Source of the DNA: Promethearchaeota archaeon
GTDB taxonomy: Archaea > Asgardarchaeota > Lokiarchaeia > Sigynarchaeales > SOKP01
NCBI GenBank assembly: GCA_014730295.1
Contig: WJIN01000108.1
Coordinates: 1 to 20,476 of the forward strand
Direction of reading: 5' to 3'
DNA: 20,476 nucleotides
Below are positions 9,476 through 17,489 of this stretch, piece by piece. The translations under genes and the position numbers were made by a program. The notes below the pieces were generated by a model that was given only the letters and a program-made list of their open reading frames with translations, was not told where the DNA came from and did not search any database. Positions within the stretch are counted from its first letter, which is position 1; each line of letters starts with the position of its first letter.

Positions 9476-10024
9476 TTAAGGAATGATGATTACTTCGAAA
9501 TAATCTAATACAATGAAGATTAATGATATAAATTCAAAAAATATCCAGATGTTGCGCTTCATACTTCTCAATATTTTGAATGCTTTACCAGAATAATTTA
9601 TGCTATTATAAATGATTATCAAAACCCATGCGCTTATGAGAAATGCGAATGGGAGCGCAAGGATTAAAAAGTTTTTTCCTACATCATCTATTAGATATTT
9701 ATAACCGAGAAATGCAAAGGCGATTATTACTAAGGTAAATCCAAGTCCAAAAGAGTATTCTGCAAATGTAACAAATCTATAAACCTTTTCCTTCTCAAAA
9801 TCGCTCTGTTTTATTTCAAATTTCGCTTTAGAATTAGCGGAAACAGAATTAACAAATAAAATAAACCCAATCATTAGTAGAAAGGTCGCTGTAATTATCC
9901 CGTTGCTGGGACGATTAGGCCAGATTAGTGCTAAGATGGTTAAGACTATTCCTATCATCGTAGTTGATAGCACGATCCAATCTTTTACATTAATTTCTTC
10001 TTCTTTTGAGCTCACATTTATCAC
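9476..10024 (-). CDS. Membrane protein of unknown function, five predicted helices
   Basis: I do not recognise this 182-residue protein. After a short acidic N-terminus (SSKEEEINVKD) there are hydrophobic segments at about 16-34, 42-61, 86-107, 117-139 and 158-179. A charged loop lies between helices 2 and 3 (AKFEIKQSDFEKEKVYR), and a basic one before helix 5 (KAFKILRSMKR). There are no cysteines and no enzyme motif. The start appears to be GTG at 10024; a second in-frame GTG lies three codons later. A TATA-like TTTAAAATC is centred about 28 nt upstream. It stands alone: convergent with the CocE-type gene and separated by about 120 nt from the VWA gene upstream on the same strand. Confidence 0.72.
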   Translation of the reverse strand: MINVSSKEEEINVKDWIVLSTTMIGIVLTILALIWPNRPSNGIITATFLLMIGFILFVNSVSANSKAKFEIKQSDFEKEKVYRFVTFAEYSFGLGFTLVIIAFAFLGYKYLIDDVGKNFLILALPFAFLISAWVLIIIYNSINYSGKAFKILRSMKRNIWIFFEFISLIFIVLDYFEVIIIP

Positions 10025-10147
10025 ACCAGATTAGTAGAGTATTATAGATTTTAAATCATTAGTTCTTATTTAAAGTTTTACAAAATAGTAAGAGTATGGT
10101 AAAAACACTTAATATTTGAGGATGGATTTCAATATAAATATTTTTGG

Positions 10148-12319
10148 TTAATTAAAAAATTCCTTAACCACAATTTTTGAAAATTGAACTAATTTTTCCC
10201 CAAGATCAGTTTTTTGACTTGAATTTGCCAAAATCCAAAATTTACCATACAATTTTTCCAAATATTCCCCTTTAGCATCAATAGAAAACGCAAAAACGTT
10301 AAAGCGCTTTCTTACGTCTTGGATTTCACCTTCAGCATCTTTTAATCCATAACTCCGTCCTGCTGGTTGTCCGTCCGAAATTACTATTATCATCTCATTC
10401 CCATCCAATTTCGAAGCTTCATGTTTCAGTGATATTCCATCTAAATTAGAATTGATATTTTGATGACATCCGAACAAATCAAATTTATTTAGATCTGCCT
10501 TTTCATTAAAATCTTTTACTAAAATGTTCCTAGCATCAAAAATTCCCGCAAATAAGACAATTCGTAATAACGCGATATCTTGTAATGCTTCACACAATAA
10601 TATCATCGCGATTTTTGCCGATTCTAATTTTTTGCCTTTCATACTCCCACTAATATCAACCATTAGTAATATTTTCAACGTCTTTTGATTCAGTTTCCTT
10701 GTAAAGCATTTTTTATATGTATAATTACTCGTAATTGCTTTAATAAAGCTTTTATTTAACCTACCTATATTTTGATGAGTATCAATTTCTTTTTGATTAT
10801 GTAAAGTACTAAATATAAGCTTAATTCTATTGATCAAATTTTGATGTTCTGTTAAAATTTCTTTATACGTTATTTTTATGGGATTCATATATTCATCTTG
10901 TATATTAGTTTCTATTACTTTACGATTGTATTTTTTATCGTTATCCTTTTTTTGGTTCTCGAGAGCTTCTAATCTAATAAATCTCTCCTTCATTTCATCA
11001 TTAGATTCCTCAATTAAATCTATGATATTATTTAAAAATTGTTTATTGGGAGAATCTTTATCTGAATCATCTTCCCCATCAATTATATAAATACTTTCCT
11101 CTTCGTCCCTTTTTTGTTTAAAATTTTTTGATTGATTTGATTCCGTCTCATCAATATTCAATTCTTTAGATTCTAATTTATCGTTAAAACTATATTCCGA
11201 ATCAATATTTTCTAATGGATTTTCAAATTTCTCCGATTTTATCTTATTATTTTGGTTTTCCTCTTCTAAGTTTTCTAAATGTTCTAACAAAATTTTTAGG
11301 TCATCGTGAGATAAATCATTTTTCTCAAGGGCTTTAATTGTATCTTCACTAGTTTTTTCAATATTGGACTTTTCTTTTTTGTCCTCTTCAAACGAAAAAT
11401 TTTCCAAATGGGAGACAAATTCTTTTCCATCCTCAAAAATGGTTATAGGATAAGATCTTTCAAAATCCTCATCTTCAATATAGAATGGATCCGCCATTTT
11501 GTTAGCTTCCTCTGGAAGGGAATATTCGATTTCCTCCTCCTCTTTCTTTTTAATTTCGGTAGTGACTTCATCATCAATGATAATATAATCTGAGCTCTTG
11601 CTCTTTCCCTCTATGGTCGATCTCTTAGCTGAGTAATGTGATCCAGATCTTTGTGTTCTTTTTACAATAACTTTTTTTCTTTTAAAGTATTTTTTAAGAA
11701 TTTTACAAAGTTGATCACTGATAATTATGGATGTATTTGGAGTAAGAGATTTTAAGAGGAGCTTTTTCATGGTTTTAATCGTCTCCCAATCCTCCTTTTC
11801 CATTGCTTTAGTCGGAAAAACAGGTTTCAGTTGAAAATCTGGGTAATCTTCCATAAAGAGGTTTATATAGAGTAGTATATCTCCGTATAATTGCATTTTC
11901 TTTTTAATTTCTGGCAAAATCTCGAGCGTGTACTTTCTTAGATAGTTATAAAATCCGGGGAATCTACCCTTGTTTATCATGTCTATTCTCACATCTTCTA
12001 CAACGTTTACAATTTTTTTCACAACATTTTGCGGTAGAGCATATTTTTTTGATAATGATTTAGCAAGATTGATAAAGGAAAGCTCAAAAGAACCATATCC
12101 AATATGACCGCTTTCATGAGCGATAAATCCTTGAGAATAAGTAAGATTTTTCTTAAATTTAACGGGTATGTATATATATGGTCCATCAGTGTAGATTAAT
12201 GTTGTCTGTATATATTGGATCTTAATCTTTCTTCTCCCGCTTATCCGTTTCGCGAGATTTGTCAAAGCAGTTAGATCCGTATAGAAATCTGGTTCGTATA
12301 TATTAAATATTCCTTCCAT
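10148..12319 (-). CDS. VWA-domain protein with N-terminal HEXXH motif (CobT/NorD-like)
   Basis: About 723 residues from the ATG at 12319; an in-frame TTG three codons earlier (12328) is an alternative, but the ATG has a TTTAAA element about 25 nt upstream. Three parts are visible. Residues 1-200 contain HESGH (68-72) and NVVEDVRID (106-113), the metal-ligand pattern of a gluzincin-like peptidase as found in degenerate form in NorD/CoxE-type proteins. Residues about 230-470 are acidic, low in complexity and probably disordered. The C-terminus is a von Willebrand A domain with the MIDAS motif DISGS (555-559), a CobT-like NLDGISLKHEASKL segment and ISDGQP. The AAA+ gene lies 63 nt upstream, forming the usual MoxR/VWA pair in which the VWA protein recruits targets for the ATPase. 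Whether the HEXXH site is an active protease is unknown. No cobalamin genes are nearby. Confidence 0.85.
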   Translation of the reverse strand: MEGIFNIYEPDFYTDLTALTNLAKRISGRRKIKIQYIQTTLIYTDGPYIYIPVKFKKNLTYSQGFIAHESGHIGYGSFELSFINLAKSLSKKYALPQNVVKKIVNVVEDVRIDMINKGRFPGFYNYLRKYTLEILPEIKKKMQLYGDILLYINLFMEDYPDFQLKPVFPTKAMEKEDWETIKTMKKLLLKSLTPNTSIIISDQLCKILKKYFKRKKVIVKRTQRSGSHYSAKRSTIEGKSKSSDYIIIDDEVTTEIKKKEEEEIEYSLPEEANKMADPFYIEDEDFERSYPITIFEDGKEFVSHLENFSFEEDKKEKSNIEKTSEDTIKALEKNDLSHDDLKILLEHLENLEEENQNNKIKSEKFENPLENIDSEYSFNDKLESKELNIDETESNQSKNFKQKRDEEESIYIIDGEDDSDKDSPNKQFLNNIIDLIEESNDEMKERFIRLEALENQKKDNDKKYNRKVIETNIQDEYMNPIKITYKEILTEHQNLINRIKLIFSTLHNQKEIDTHQNIGRLNKSFIKAITSNYTYKKCFTRKLNQKTLKILLMVDISGSMKGKKLESAKIAMILLCEALQDIALLRIVLFAGIFDARNILVKDFNEKADLNKFDLFGCHQNINSNLDGISLKHEASKLDGNEMIIVISDGQPAGRSYGLKDAEGEIQDVRKRFNVFAFSIDAKGEYLEKLYGKFWILANSSQKTDLGEKLVQFSKIVVKEFFN

Positions 12320-12382
12320 CTTAATCAAGCAATTTGGGTTTAAAGTTTAAAAAAATAAAAATTGTGAAGAAATCTGAAATAA

Positions 12383-13618
12383 TTAATTGAGTCCACATTT
12401 ACTTCGTAAAAAGTGCCCTAATTCCCGGTTCTTATTGGAATATAGCCACTTGATATACTTTAATGTGAGTCTTCCAGCATATATATGTGTTTTACCTGTT
12501 CTTCTTTGGTATTCTTCATTCCATCTATATCTTTCAGTAAGTCTGAAAAATTGCTGCAATTCCCTTTTATGATTTTTCCATAACCAATAAATAGACTTCC
12601 ACAAGATGCCACCTTTTGGTTTGATAAGGGTGTCATTTCCATAAACATCTAAATAATGGTTAATTGATTGTCTCATCTCTTGAATAATTCTCTTTTCTGT
12701 AGAATTTTTAGGTTTAGTTTCATTTGGAGAATGCTTTTTAGTGTCTTTTCCTAATAAGATATCTTTTAGTTTCTCTTCGAACATTTTTCCATCCAGTATC
12801 ATTGCGATTGATTTTCTTTCTTCTTTATTTTCTCCGAGTTTATTTATGATAATATTTTCAATATTTTCCCTTAGATATTTTGGAGGCATTTTAGAAACTA
12901 TATAGCAAAAATTCACGATTAATCTAGTTGAAAAGATTTTAGTCAATGAATAATCTTCAATCGCTTGTTTCCTAATTTGTCGAGCAGCATCGACTACTAA
13001 TTCCGCTAAGGATTTCTTACAATTCGCTATTTTTGTTGCGATCTGTACTTCTTTTTGCTTTTCTGGATATTTAATTTCTGGACACACGACAAATCGATCT
13101 TCAAAAGCAGATTGAAGTTGAGATACTCCGATAACCCCTTTATTCATCGTACCTATGATGATCAGTTTACTCTCAGAATTTAGTTCAAATTTTTCAAATC
13201 CTTTTGAAATTAGATTAATATGATTTTCAGAAAGGAGAGAATTAAGAGAAATTTGTTCACTATCTCTTATAGCATTTATTTCATTGATTATAATAAAGGA
13301 TATTCTATCCTCATTGGCAATTTGTATGGCTTGTGTTAACGGCCCATAATTGAACGTTGTGCCTCCTTGTATTAATTCCCAATATCCTTCAAGATCACGA
13401 CGATCCAAATCAGGGGAGCCGTCGATAATGAAGTATTGAGACTTGAATCGTTTTGCCAAAGAAATAGCAAGTAGAGTTTTTCCGGTACCGGGAGGACCAT
13501 AGAGTAAAATTCCAGTACAACTTCCTGGTTCGACCGAATCAATTAGGGTATGAAGATAATCAAATTCATTTTCTTGCTGAATATATGTAAGGCTTTTATT
13601 TTCTTTTGATGCTAACAT
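12383..13618 (-). CDS. MoxR/CobS-like AAA+ ATPase
   Basis: A 411-residue AAA+ protein. Walker A is GPPGTGKT (41-48); a CobS/NirQ-like segment RRDLEGYWELIQGGTTFNYGPL follows at about 73-93 (helix-2 insert). The Walker B position reads FIIINE (108-113), with Asn instead of the usual Asp but the catalytic Glu113 kept. Sensor 1 is Asn159 in IIGTMNKG, and the arginine finger is Arg175 in FEDRF. The AAA+ core and lid end near residue 290. The last 110 residues are a basic, Trp/Tyr-rich extension (KSIYWLWKNHKRELQQFF, YIKWLYSNKNRELGHFL) that I do not recognise. MoxR-type ATPases act as chaperones for metal or cofactor insertion together with VWA proteins. ATG start, with TATA box and a short leader. 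Confidence 0.88.
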   Translation of the reverse strand: MLASKENKSLTYIQQENEFDYLHTLIDSVEPGSCTGILLYGPPGTGKTLLAISLAKRFKSQYFIIDGSPDLDRRDLEGYWELIQGGTTFNYGPLTQAIQIANEDRISFIIINEINAIRDSEQISLNSLLSENHINLISKGFEKFELNSESKLIIIGTMNKGVIGVSQLQSAFEDRFVVCPEIKYPEKQKEVQIATKIANCKKSLAELVVDAARQIRKQAIEDYSLTKIFSTRLIVNFCYIVSKMPPKYLRENIENIIINKLGENKEERKSIAMILDGKMFEEKLKDILLGKDTKKHSPNETKPKNSTEKRIIQEMRQSINHYLDVYGNDTLIKPKGGILWKSIYWLWKNHKRELQQFFRLTERYRWNEEYQRRTGKTHIYAGRLTLKYIKWLYSNKNRELGHFLRSKCGLN

Positions 13619-13652
13619 ATTCTCTTTATCTTTATTGGATTTTTGAATATCA

Positions 13653-13666
13653 GATATTTATATAAG
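13653..13666 (-). promoter_or_regulatory. TATA box for the AAA+/VWA pair
   Basis: The minus strand reads CTTATATAAATATC, a near-consensus archaeal TATA box centred near 13660. It predicts a transcript start near 13634 and a leader of about 16 nt containing AAAGAGA just before the ATG. Confidence 0.55.
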
Positions 13667-13755
13667 ATTGATTGAACTGTCTTATGGCTAATTTAGAGGA
13701 TAATTCAATTCTTAGATGATTATATATGCATTTTTGATGGGGTATTAAAACTACG

Positions 13756-13795
13756 ATAAAAAATTTCTAAAAAGAGAAATGCTCAAAAAAGATCA
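13756..13795 (-). terminator. Terminator after the CCG-domain gene
   Basis: On the minus strand three T-runs follow the stop (CTTTTTTGAG, CTCTTTTTAG, AAATTTTTTATCG), and AGAAA/TTTCT (13764-13768 with 13775-13779) can pair around a 6-nt loop. This should separate the iron-sulfur genes from the AAA+/VWA transcript. Confidence 0.5.
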
Positions 13796-13796
13796 T

Positions 13797-15158
13797 CTAT
13801 CTTGTATTTAACACCCTCATCATCAATAGAAAAAATTTTCGATATAATTTCCTAATGAGAGCGGAGCTAAATGCAACTCTTATTAATTTAAGGAAGGTAT
13901 GATCGCTTGGTTTAAAAGTACTTTTTTCTTCATCATAACTAACTTTCTTAATGTAAAAGTTTGGTTTAAAAAGAGAGATGATCCATTCATATGTAATTAT
14001 CGCAATTATATCCCAAGCTCGTTCGATATGATCATTTGGATAATTTAATTCCTCGCCTATTGCCATTCTCACAATTTCAATTATATGAAAGATATCGATC
14101 TTACTTCCCAAAAGTTCTCTCGTTGCCCATAAAAGATATATGCAACCTCCACAATAAGAGATTAACGCTTGGGCACCAGTATTTTCGGCTTCCTCGAACT
14201 TTTTGATACCTTCATAAATGATGTCAAAAGGTATTGATATGTTTCTTACCCACGAAGCCCCGGCCCCAAATCCACAGCATAATGAATCTTGTTTATTATG
14301 CTCCATTTCAATTATTCGACAGCCACATTTTTTAACAATCTCTCGGGGAGCTTCCCAATATTTTCCGTTCGAAACTTTCGAATAACAGTTATCGTGAACA
14401 GTAACTGTAAGATCTAGCTTATTGTTTATAGCAAGTTTTCCTGAATTCATCATATGTAGCATCCAATCTTGAAAACTCTCAAATTGTTGTTTATGTTTCA
14501 CTCGCATTTCTTTGGGATGGACTTCTTGATATATATACTGAACTGCATCTAAAGTTGCGACAATCTTTTTATTGTCCCATCTATCAAAATCTTTCTTAGT
14601 TTTTTGGGCAATTTTTTGGACTACATCCAGAAAGCCACCTTGATATAAATAAGCCCCTCCTTCCCAATGATCGATGAGATCTACGGGGGAAAAATACTCC
14701 AATAGTTTACTCCCTCCAATTATAAAAGGAAATAGATGAGTATAATTTCCTATTAATAATATTGGTTTGCTTGGATCGGGATAATTAGAAATCCAACGCA
14801 ATATCCACCGTTTTTCAGTAGTTGATAAAAAAATATTTAACAACTGCCAAATATTTGGTTCCCTTGTTGGGCAAACGAATGTATAAAGCGAGGGAGCGCC
14901 TCTAATATAATATAAATCATTCCAGCGCCCAAGAATTAATTGATAGGGATTCGCATCCTCAGGACAATAAATATTACATGAAAAGCAAGTGTTGCATTTA
15001 AAAAGAACCTCACTTGTTTCTTTTCCTTCTATTAATCTTTTTATTTCTGTTTTCGATTTTTCAATAGGATATTCTAATACAGGACATTTATGAAGGCATA
15101 TTCCACATCTGGTACAAGCATTTTCATTAAATCCAGATAATCTTTTAGTCTCAACCAT
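13797..15158 (-). CDS. HdrD/GlpC-like iron-sulfur protein with one CCG module lost
   Basis: A 453-residue protein. The N-terminal ferredoxin domain binds two 4Fe-4S clusters (C15, C18, C21, C25 and C55, C58, C61, C65; CTRCGICLHKCP and CNTCFSCNIYCP). Then come two CCG (DUF224) modules. The second is complete: C258, C294-C295-G and C336xxC339, the five-Cys pattern that binds a non-cubane 4Fe-4S cluster in HdrB/HdrD. The first module has no cysteine at all between residues 97 and 257; the CCG position is WEGG and the later Cys region reads VATLDAVQ. A long C-terminal part (about 370-453) is basic and hydrophobic and may contact the membrane. Such subunits move electrons to or from disulfides or quinones. 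The start is 68 nt from its paralog, so they may form a two-subunit complex. Confidence 0.88.
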   Translation of the reverse strand: MVETKRLSGFNENACTRCGICLHKCPVLEYPIEKSKTEIKRLIEGKETSEVLFKCNTCFSCNIYCPEDANPYQLILGRWNDLYYIRGAPSLYTFVCPTREPNIWQLLNIFLSTTEKRWILRWISNYPDPSKPILLIGNYTHLFPFIIGGSKLLEYFSPVDLIDHWEGGAYLYQGGFLDVVQKIAQKTKKDFDRWDNKKIVATLDAVQYIYQEVHPKEMRVKHKQQFESFQDWMLHMMNSGKLAINNKLDLTVTVHDNCYSKVSNGKYWEAPREIVKKCGCRIIEMEHNKQDSLCCGFGAGASWVRNISIPFDIIYEGIKKFEEAENTGAQALISYCGGCIYLLWATRELLGSKIDIFHIIEIVRMAIGEELNYPNDHIERAWDIIAIITYEWIISLFKPNFYIKKVSYDEEKSTFKPSDHTFLKLIRVAFSSALIRKLYRKFFLLMMRVLNTR

Positions 15159-15180
15159 TTTTTCTCATTTCCAATTGATC

Positions 15181-15195
15181 AAAATTTATTTTAAG
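15181..15195 (-). promoter_or_regulatory. TATA-like element upstream of the second iron-sulfur gene
   Basis: The minus strand reads CTTAAAATAAATTTT, centred about 30 nt before the ATG at 15158. It lies in the 68-nt gap between the two iron-sulfur genes, so the downstream gene may have its own promoter as well as read-through. Confidence 0.33.
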
Positions 15196-15226
15196 CGAAA
15201 TAATGAAAAGAAAAATAATTATAATT

Positions 15227-16504
15227 TTACCACGCTTCTTTATATACGGGAGGATCTTCGGGGATTTCTTCAATCTTAAAACTTTTTCTTGATAATAGTT
15301 TTGGCATTTGATTTTTCATAATCCCCCAGAAAAAAGCATTTGCCCGTTCTTTCTTCATCTTTTCTGTTAAAGCGGGTTCTTCACCAATAGCTTTTTGTAT
15401 TAATTCAATTATATGATAAATTTTCATATTTTTCCTAAAATATAATTTCTGAGCAGTAGTTAAGGTTGCTAAACAACCCGCACAATATACACAAATTGCA
15501 TCTGCTCCCGTTTTTCTAAAATCTTTGAAATTTCTAAATGAAGAACGCATAATACTTAATGGGCTATATGAAGAATCGACTGAAAATCCTCCACCTATTC
15601 CACAACATCTCATATCTTCTCTACAGGCGTCAATTTCAATAATATGACATCCAATCTTTTTTAGAATTTTTCTGGGTAAATCCATGTATTTTTCGCCAAA
15701 CATTTTAGCATAACAGGATTCTTGAATCGTCACAGTCAAATCAAGGGGATTTTCTATTGAAATCTCTCCTTCTTTGATTTTATCCCATAGAAATTGAATA
15801 TAGGACTTAATTTCATCAAATTCATAGGTTAAGCCGTAATGAGGGAGAATATTTCTAAAAACATTGGTTCCGGCTGTGCATAACACTAAAAGGTTTTTGG
15901 GTTTTAAAATGTTAAACCATTTATCCAAACGTGTAGTGACTTCTTTTAATTTATCCTCAAAACCCGTTCTAAAGAGAGTTTCACCACAACAATATTCTAA
16001 TCTCCCACGTATTTCTAAATCTTTAAGGAATGAGGCTTGAGTCAATTCAGCAAAAGTTATTACATTACAACCCGGATAAGTTAGGGTATCTCCTTCTAAC
16101 GGTTCTAAGCTAGCCCATTCTGCTACAAGATCTTTTGTTTTATCTGGGAGGTGTTCCATAACATAGCTGCGAAAGTTAGGATACTGAGGATAGTGCGTTA
16201 TATAATATTTTGCTCTTTTTTTCAGTCCTTTTTCTTTATATAATTCATTCCACCGTTGTAAGATTAGACTAGCCGGATGAGCGTTTTCAGGACAGTAGAA
16301 ATTGCAAGTAAAGCAACTCTGGCAATCGTCAAGGATCTTTTTTGTTGGATCTCCATTAATTAGTTTTTTCATTTCATTGATGGCTTCTTCCCTTGATAAA
16401 TCCATTATTGGACAATTTATCAGACATTCTGCGCATAAATGGCATTTCTCTACATTAAAAGGATCAAAAAAGCTGATATCGATTGGCTCTATTTTTTCTT
16501 TCAT
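15227..16504 (-). CDS. HdrD/GlpC-like iron-sulfur protein with two CCG modules
   Basis: A 425-residue paralog of the next gene downstream. Ferredoxin domain: C21, C24, C27, C31 and C61, C64, C67, C71 (CHLCAECLINCP, CQSCFTCNFYCP). First CCG module: C146 (PGCN), C172-C173-G, C209 (CTAGT), with Gly in place of the last Cys of CxxC, so four of five cysteines remain. Second module: C264, C300-C301-G, C341xxC344, complete. The fold and spacing match heterodisulfide reductase HdrD, GlpC and related respiratory subunits. It has no helices that would anchor it by itself and no flavin or catalytic dehydrogenase neighbour is in the window, so the electron partner is not visible. It is divergent from the first UbiA-like gene over a gap of 136 nt that must contain both promoters. 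Confidence 0.9.
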   Translation of the reverse strand: MKEKIEPIDISFFDPFNVEKCHLCAECLINCPIMDLSREEAINEMKKLINGDPTKKILDDCQSCFTCNFYCPENAHPASLILQRWNELYKEKGLKKRAKYYITHYPQYPNFRSYVMEHLPDKTKDLVAEWASLEPLEGDTLTYPGCNVITFAELTQASFLKDLEIRGRLEYCCGETLFRTGFEDKLKEVTTRLDKWFNILKPKNLLVLCTAGTNVFRNILPHYGLTYEFDEIKSYIQFLWDKIKEGEISIENPLDLTVTIQESCYAKMFGEKYMDLPRKILKKIGCHIIEIDACREDMRCCGIGGGFSVDSSYSPLSIMRSSFRNFKDFRKTGADAICVYCAGCLATLTTAQKLYFRKNMKIYHIIELIQKAIGEEPALTEKMKKERANAFFWGIMKNQMPKLLSRKSFKIEEIPEDPPVYKEAW

Positions 16505-16640
16505 TTTAATTCATTCATAAGGTAGCTTAATCTTAAGTTTTACCATTATATGACTAATTAGACAGAGAGAAATAAAAATTTTTAATTTTTTTTCCTTAAA
16601 TATCTTACATTTTTAATAATGAATATTGTTTCAGATAATT

Positions 16641-17456
16641 ATGAGTAAAGGATTTAAACTACTAAGATTGGAATATTTGTTTACTGTCTTGATCCCGCTC
16701 TTTATCGCTATCTATTTGAATGGTTATGATATAATTGATAACATCCAAATAATTGGTGGATTTGCATTTTGGGCAATAACAGGAAATACATTAAATGATT
16801 TTAAAGATATGGATAATCCAGATGATCAAGAAACTCAAGAGCGAGTAGAAGGCTATTCTAAAAAGGAAATAGCCGTTCTGTCTATTGGGTCATTTATATT
16901 GGGCAGTGCTTTGTTTTATTATCCCATTTTAGATAATTATATCTTATTATTCTATGTTAGTGCGACAGCCCTGATGGTGGTTTTATATTGCCTATTTTTA
17001 AAACCGTTACTGGGAATAAATTGGATTTTATTGGGAATTTCTCATATATGGTTTCCCTACTTTATAATTAAATTAAATATCTCTAATTCCAACATACTTT
17101 TTCCTCCACTAGAACTATTTGAATGGTTTTTCCTAGTATCCGCCTCACTCGTGGCATTGTCTGGTAATATTATTCATGAAGTAATAGATAATGACGCAAT
17201 AACGAAGTTAAGTAATCGAAGCCAGCAAATAATCATCTGGGGGGTTTCTTTAGTTGCTATAATATTCAGCATCTTTTCCATAATATCATTTCCCCAAGAA
17301 TTATTTCTTTTTACCCCTGCTCTAATTATTCCCTTAGGGGTTATATATATGGCACGTTCGAAAGAGAACCTCCCTTATAATGCAACCTCGATTAAAGATA
17401 TAGGTATCATAATAGGAAATCTTCTCTTAGCGTTTGTGATTATAATTCTAATATAA
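16641..17456 (+). CDS. UbiA-like prenyltransferase, copy 1
   Basis: A 271-residue membrane protein with about eight or nine helices. The ATG at 16641 is chosen because the protein then aligns from residue 1 with copy 2 (MSKGFKLLRLEYLF against MARRINLLRLDYLF); a TTG 15 nt upstream (16626) is less likely. The first Asp-rich motif is NDFKDMD (52-58), the NDxxDxxxD-type site that binds the prenyl diphosphate through magnesium. The second is HEVIDND (179-185). The RP-rich stretch normally found after the first motif (as in RPLPSG) is replaced by QERVEGYSKKEI. UbiA proteins move a prenyl chain to an acceptor such as a quinone ring, haem or, in archaea, geranylgeranylglyceryl phosphate. The altered site makes a standard DGGGP synthase assignment unsafe. 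It converges with copy 2. Confidence 0.82.
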   Translation: MSKGFKLLRLEYLFTVLIPLFIAIYLNGYDIIDNIQIIGGFAFWAITGNTLNDFKDMDNPDDQETQERVEGYSKKEIAVLSIGSFILGSALFYYPILDNYILLFYVSATALMVVLYCLFLKPLLGINWILLGISHIWFPYFIIKLNISNSNILFPPLELFEWFFLVSASLVALSGNIIHEVIDNDAITKLSNRSQQIIIWGVSLVAIIFSIFSIISFPQELFLFTPALIIPLGVIYMARSKENLPYNATSIKDIGIIIGNLLLAFVIIILI

Positions 17457-17470
17457 TTCAACGGATATTG

Positions 17471-17489
17471 GAAAAAGTTTACTTTTTTC
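17471..17489. terminator. Bidirectional terminator between the two UbiA-like genes
   Basis: AAAAAG and CTTTTT pair around a TTTA loop, with a six-T run on the plus strand and a matching five-T run on the minus strand. It fills the short gap between the convergent genes and overlaps the stop codon of copy 2. Confidence 0.5.

Noticed and set aside
12460..12648. Minus-strand open frame overlapping the end of the AAA+ gene in another frame
   Set aside because: It lies wholly inside the AAA+ coding sequence and shows no motif.
10148..13618. Cobaltochelatase CobS/CobT or magnesium chelatase subunits
   Set aside because: Motif likeness is real, but there is no large chelatase subunit and no cobalamin or chlorophyll gene nearby, and the HEXXH domain and C-terminal extension do not fit.
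13797..16504. Glycerol-3-phosphate dehydrogenase subunit GlpC or a methanogen HdrD as specific names
   Set aside because: No GlpA/GlpB or HdrE neighbour is present and one paralog lacks a CCG cluster site, so only the family can be named.
16626..16641. TTG start for UbiA-like copy 1
   Set aside because: The ATG at 16641 aligns exactly with the start of the paralog at 18288; the five extra residues have no counterpart.
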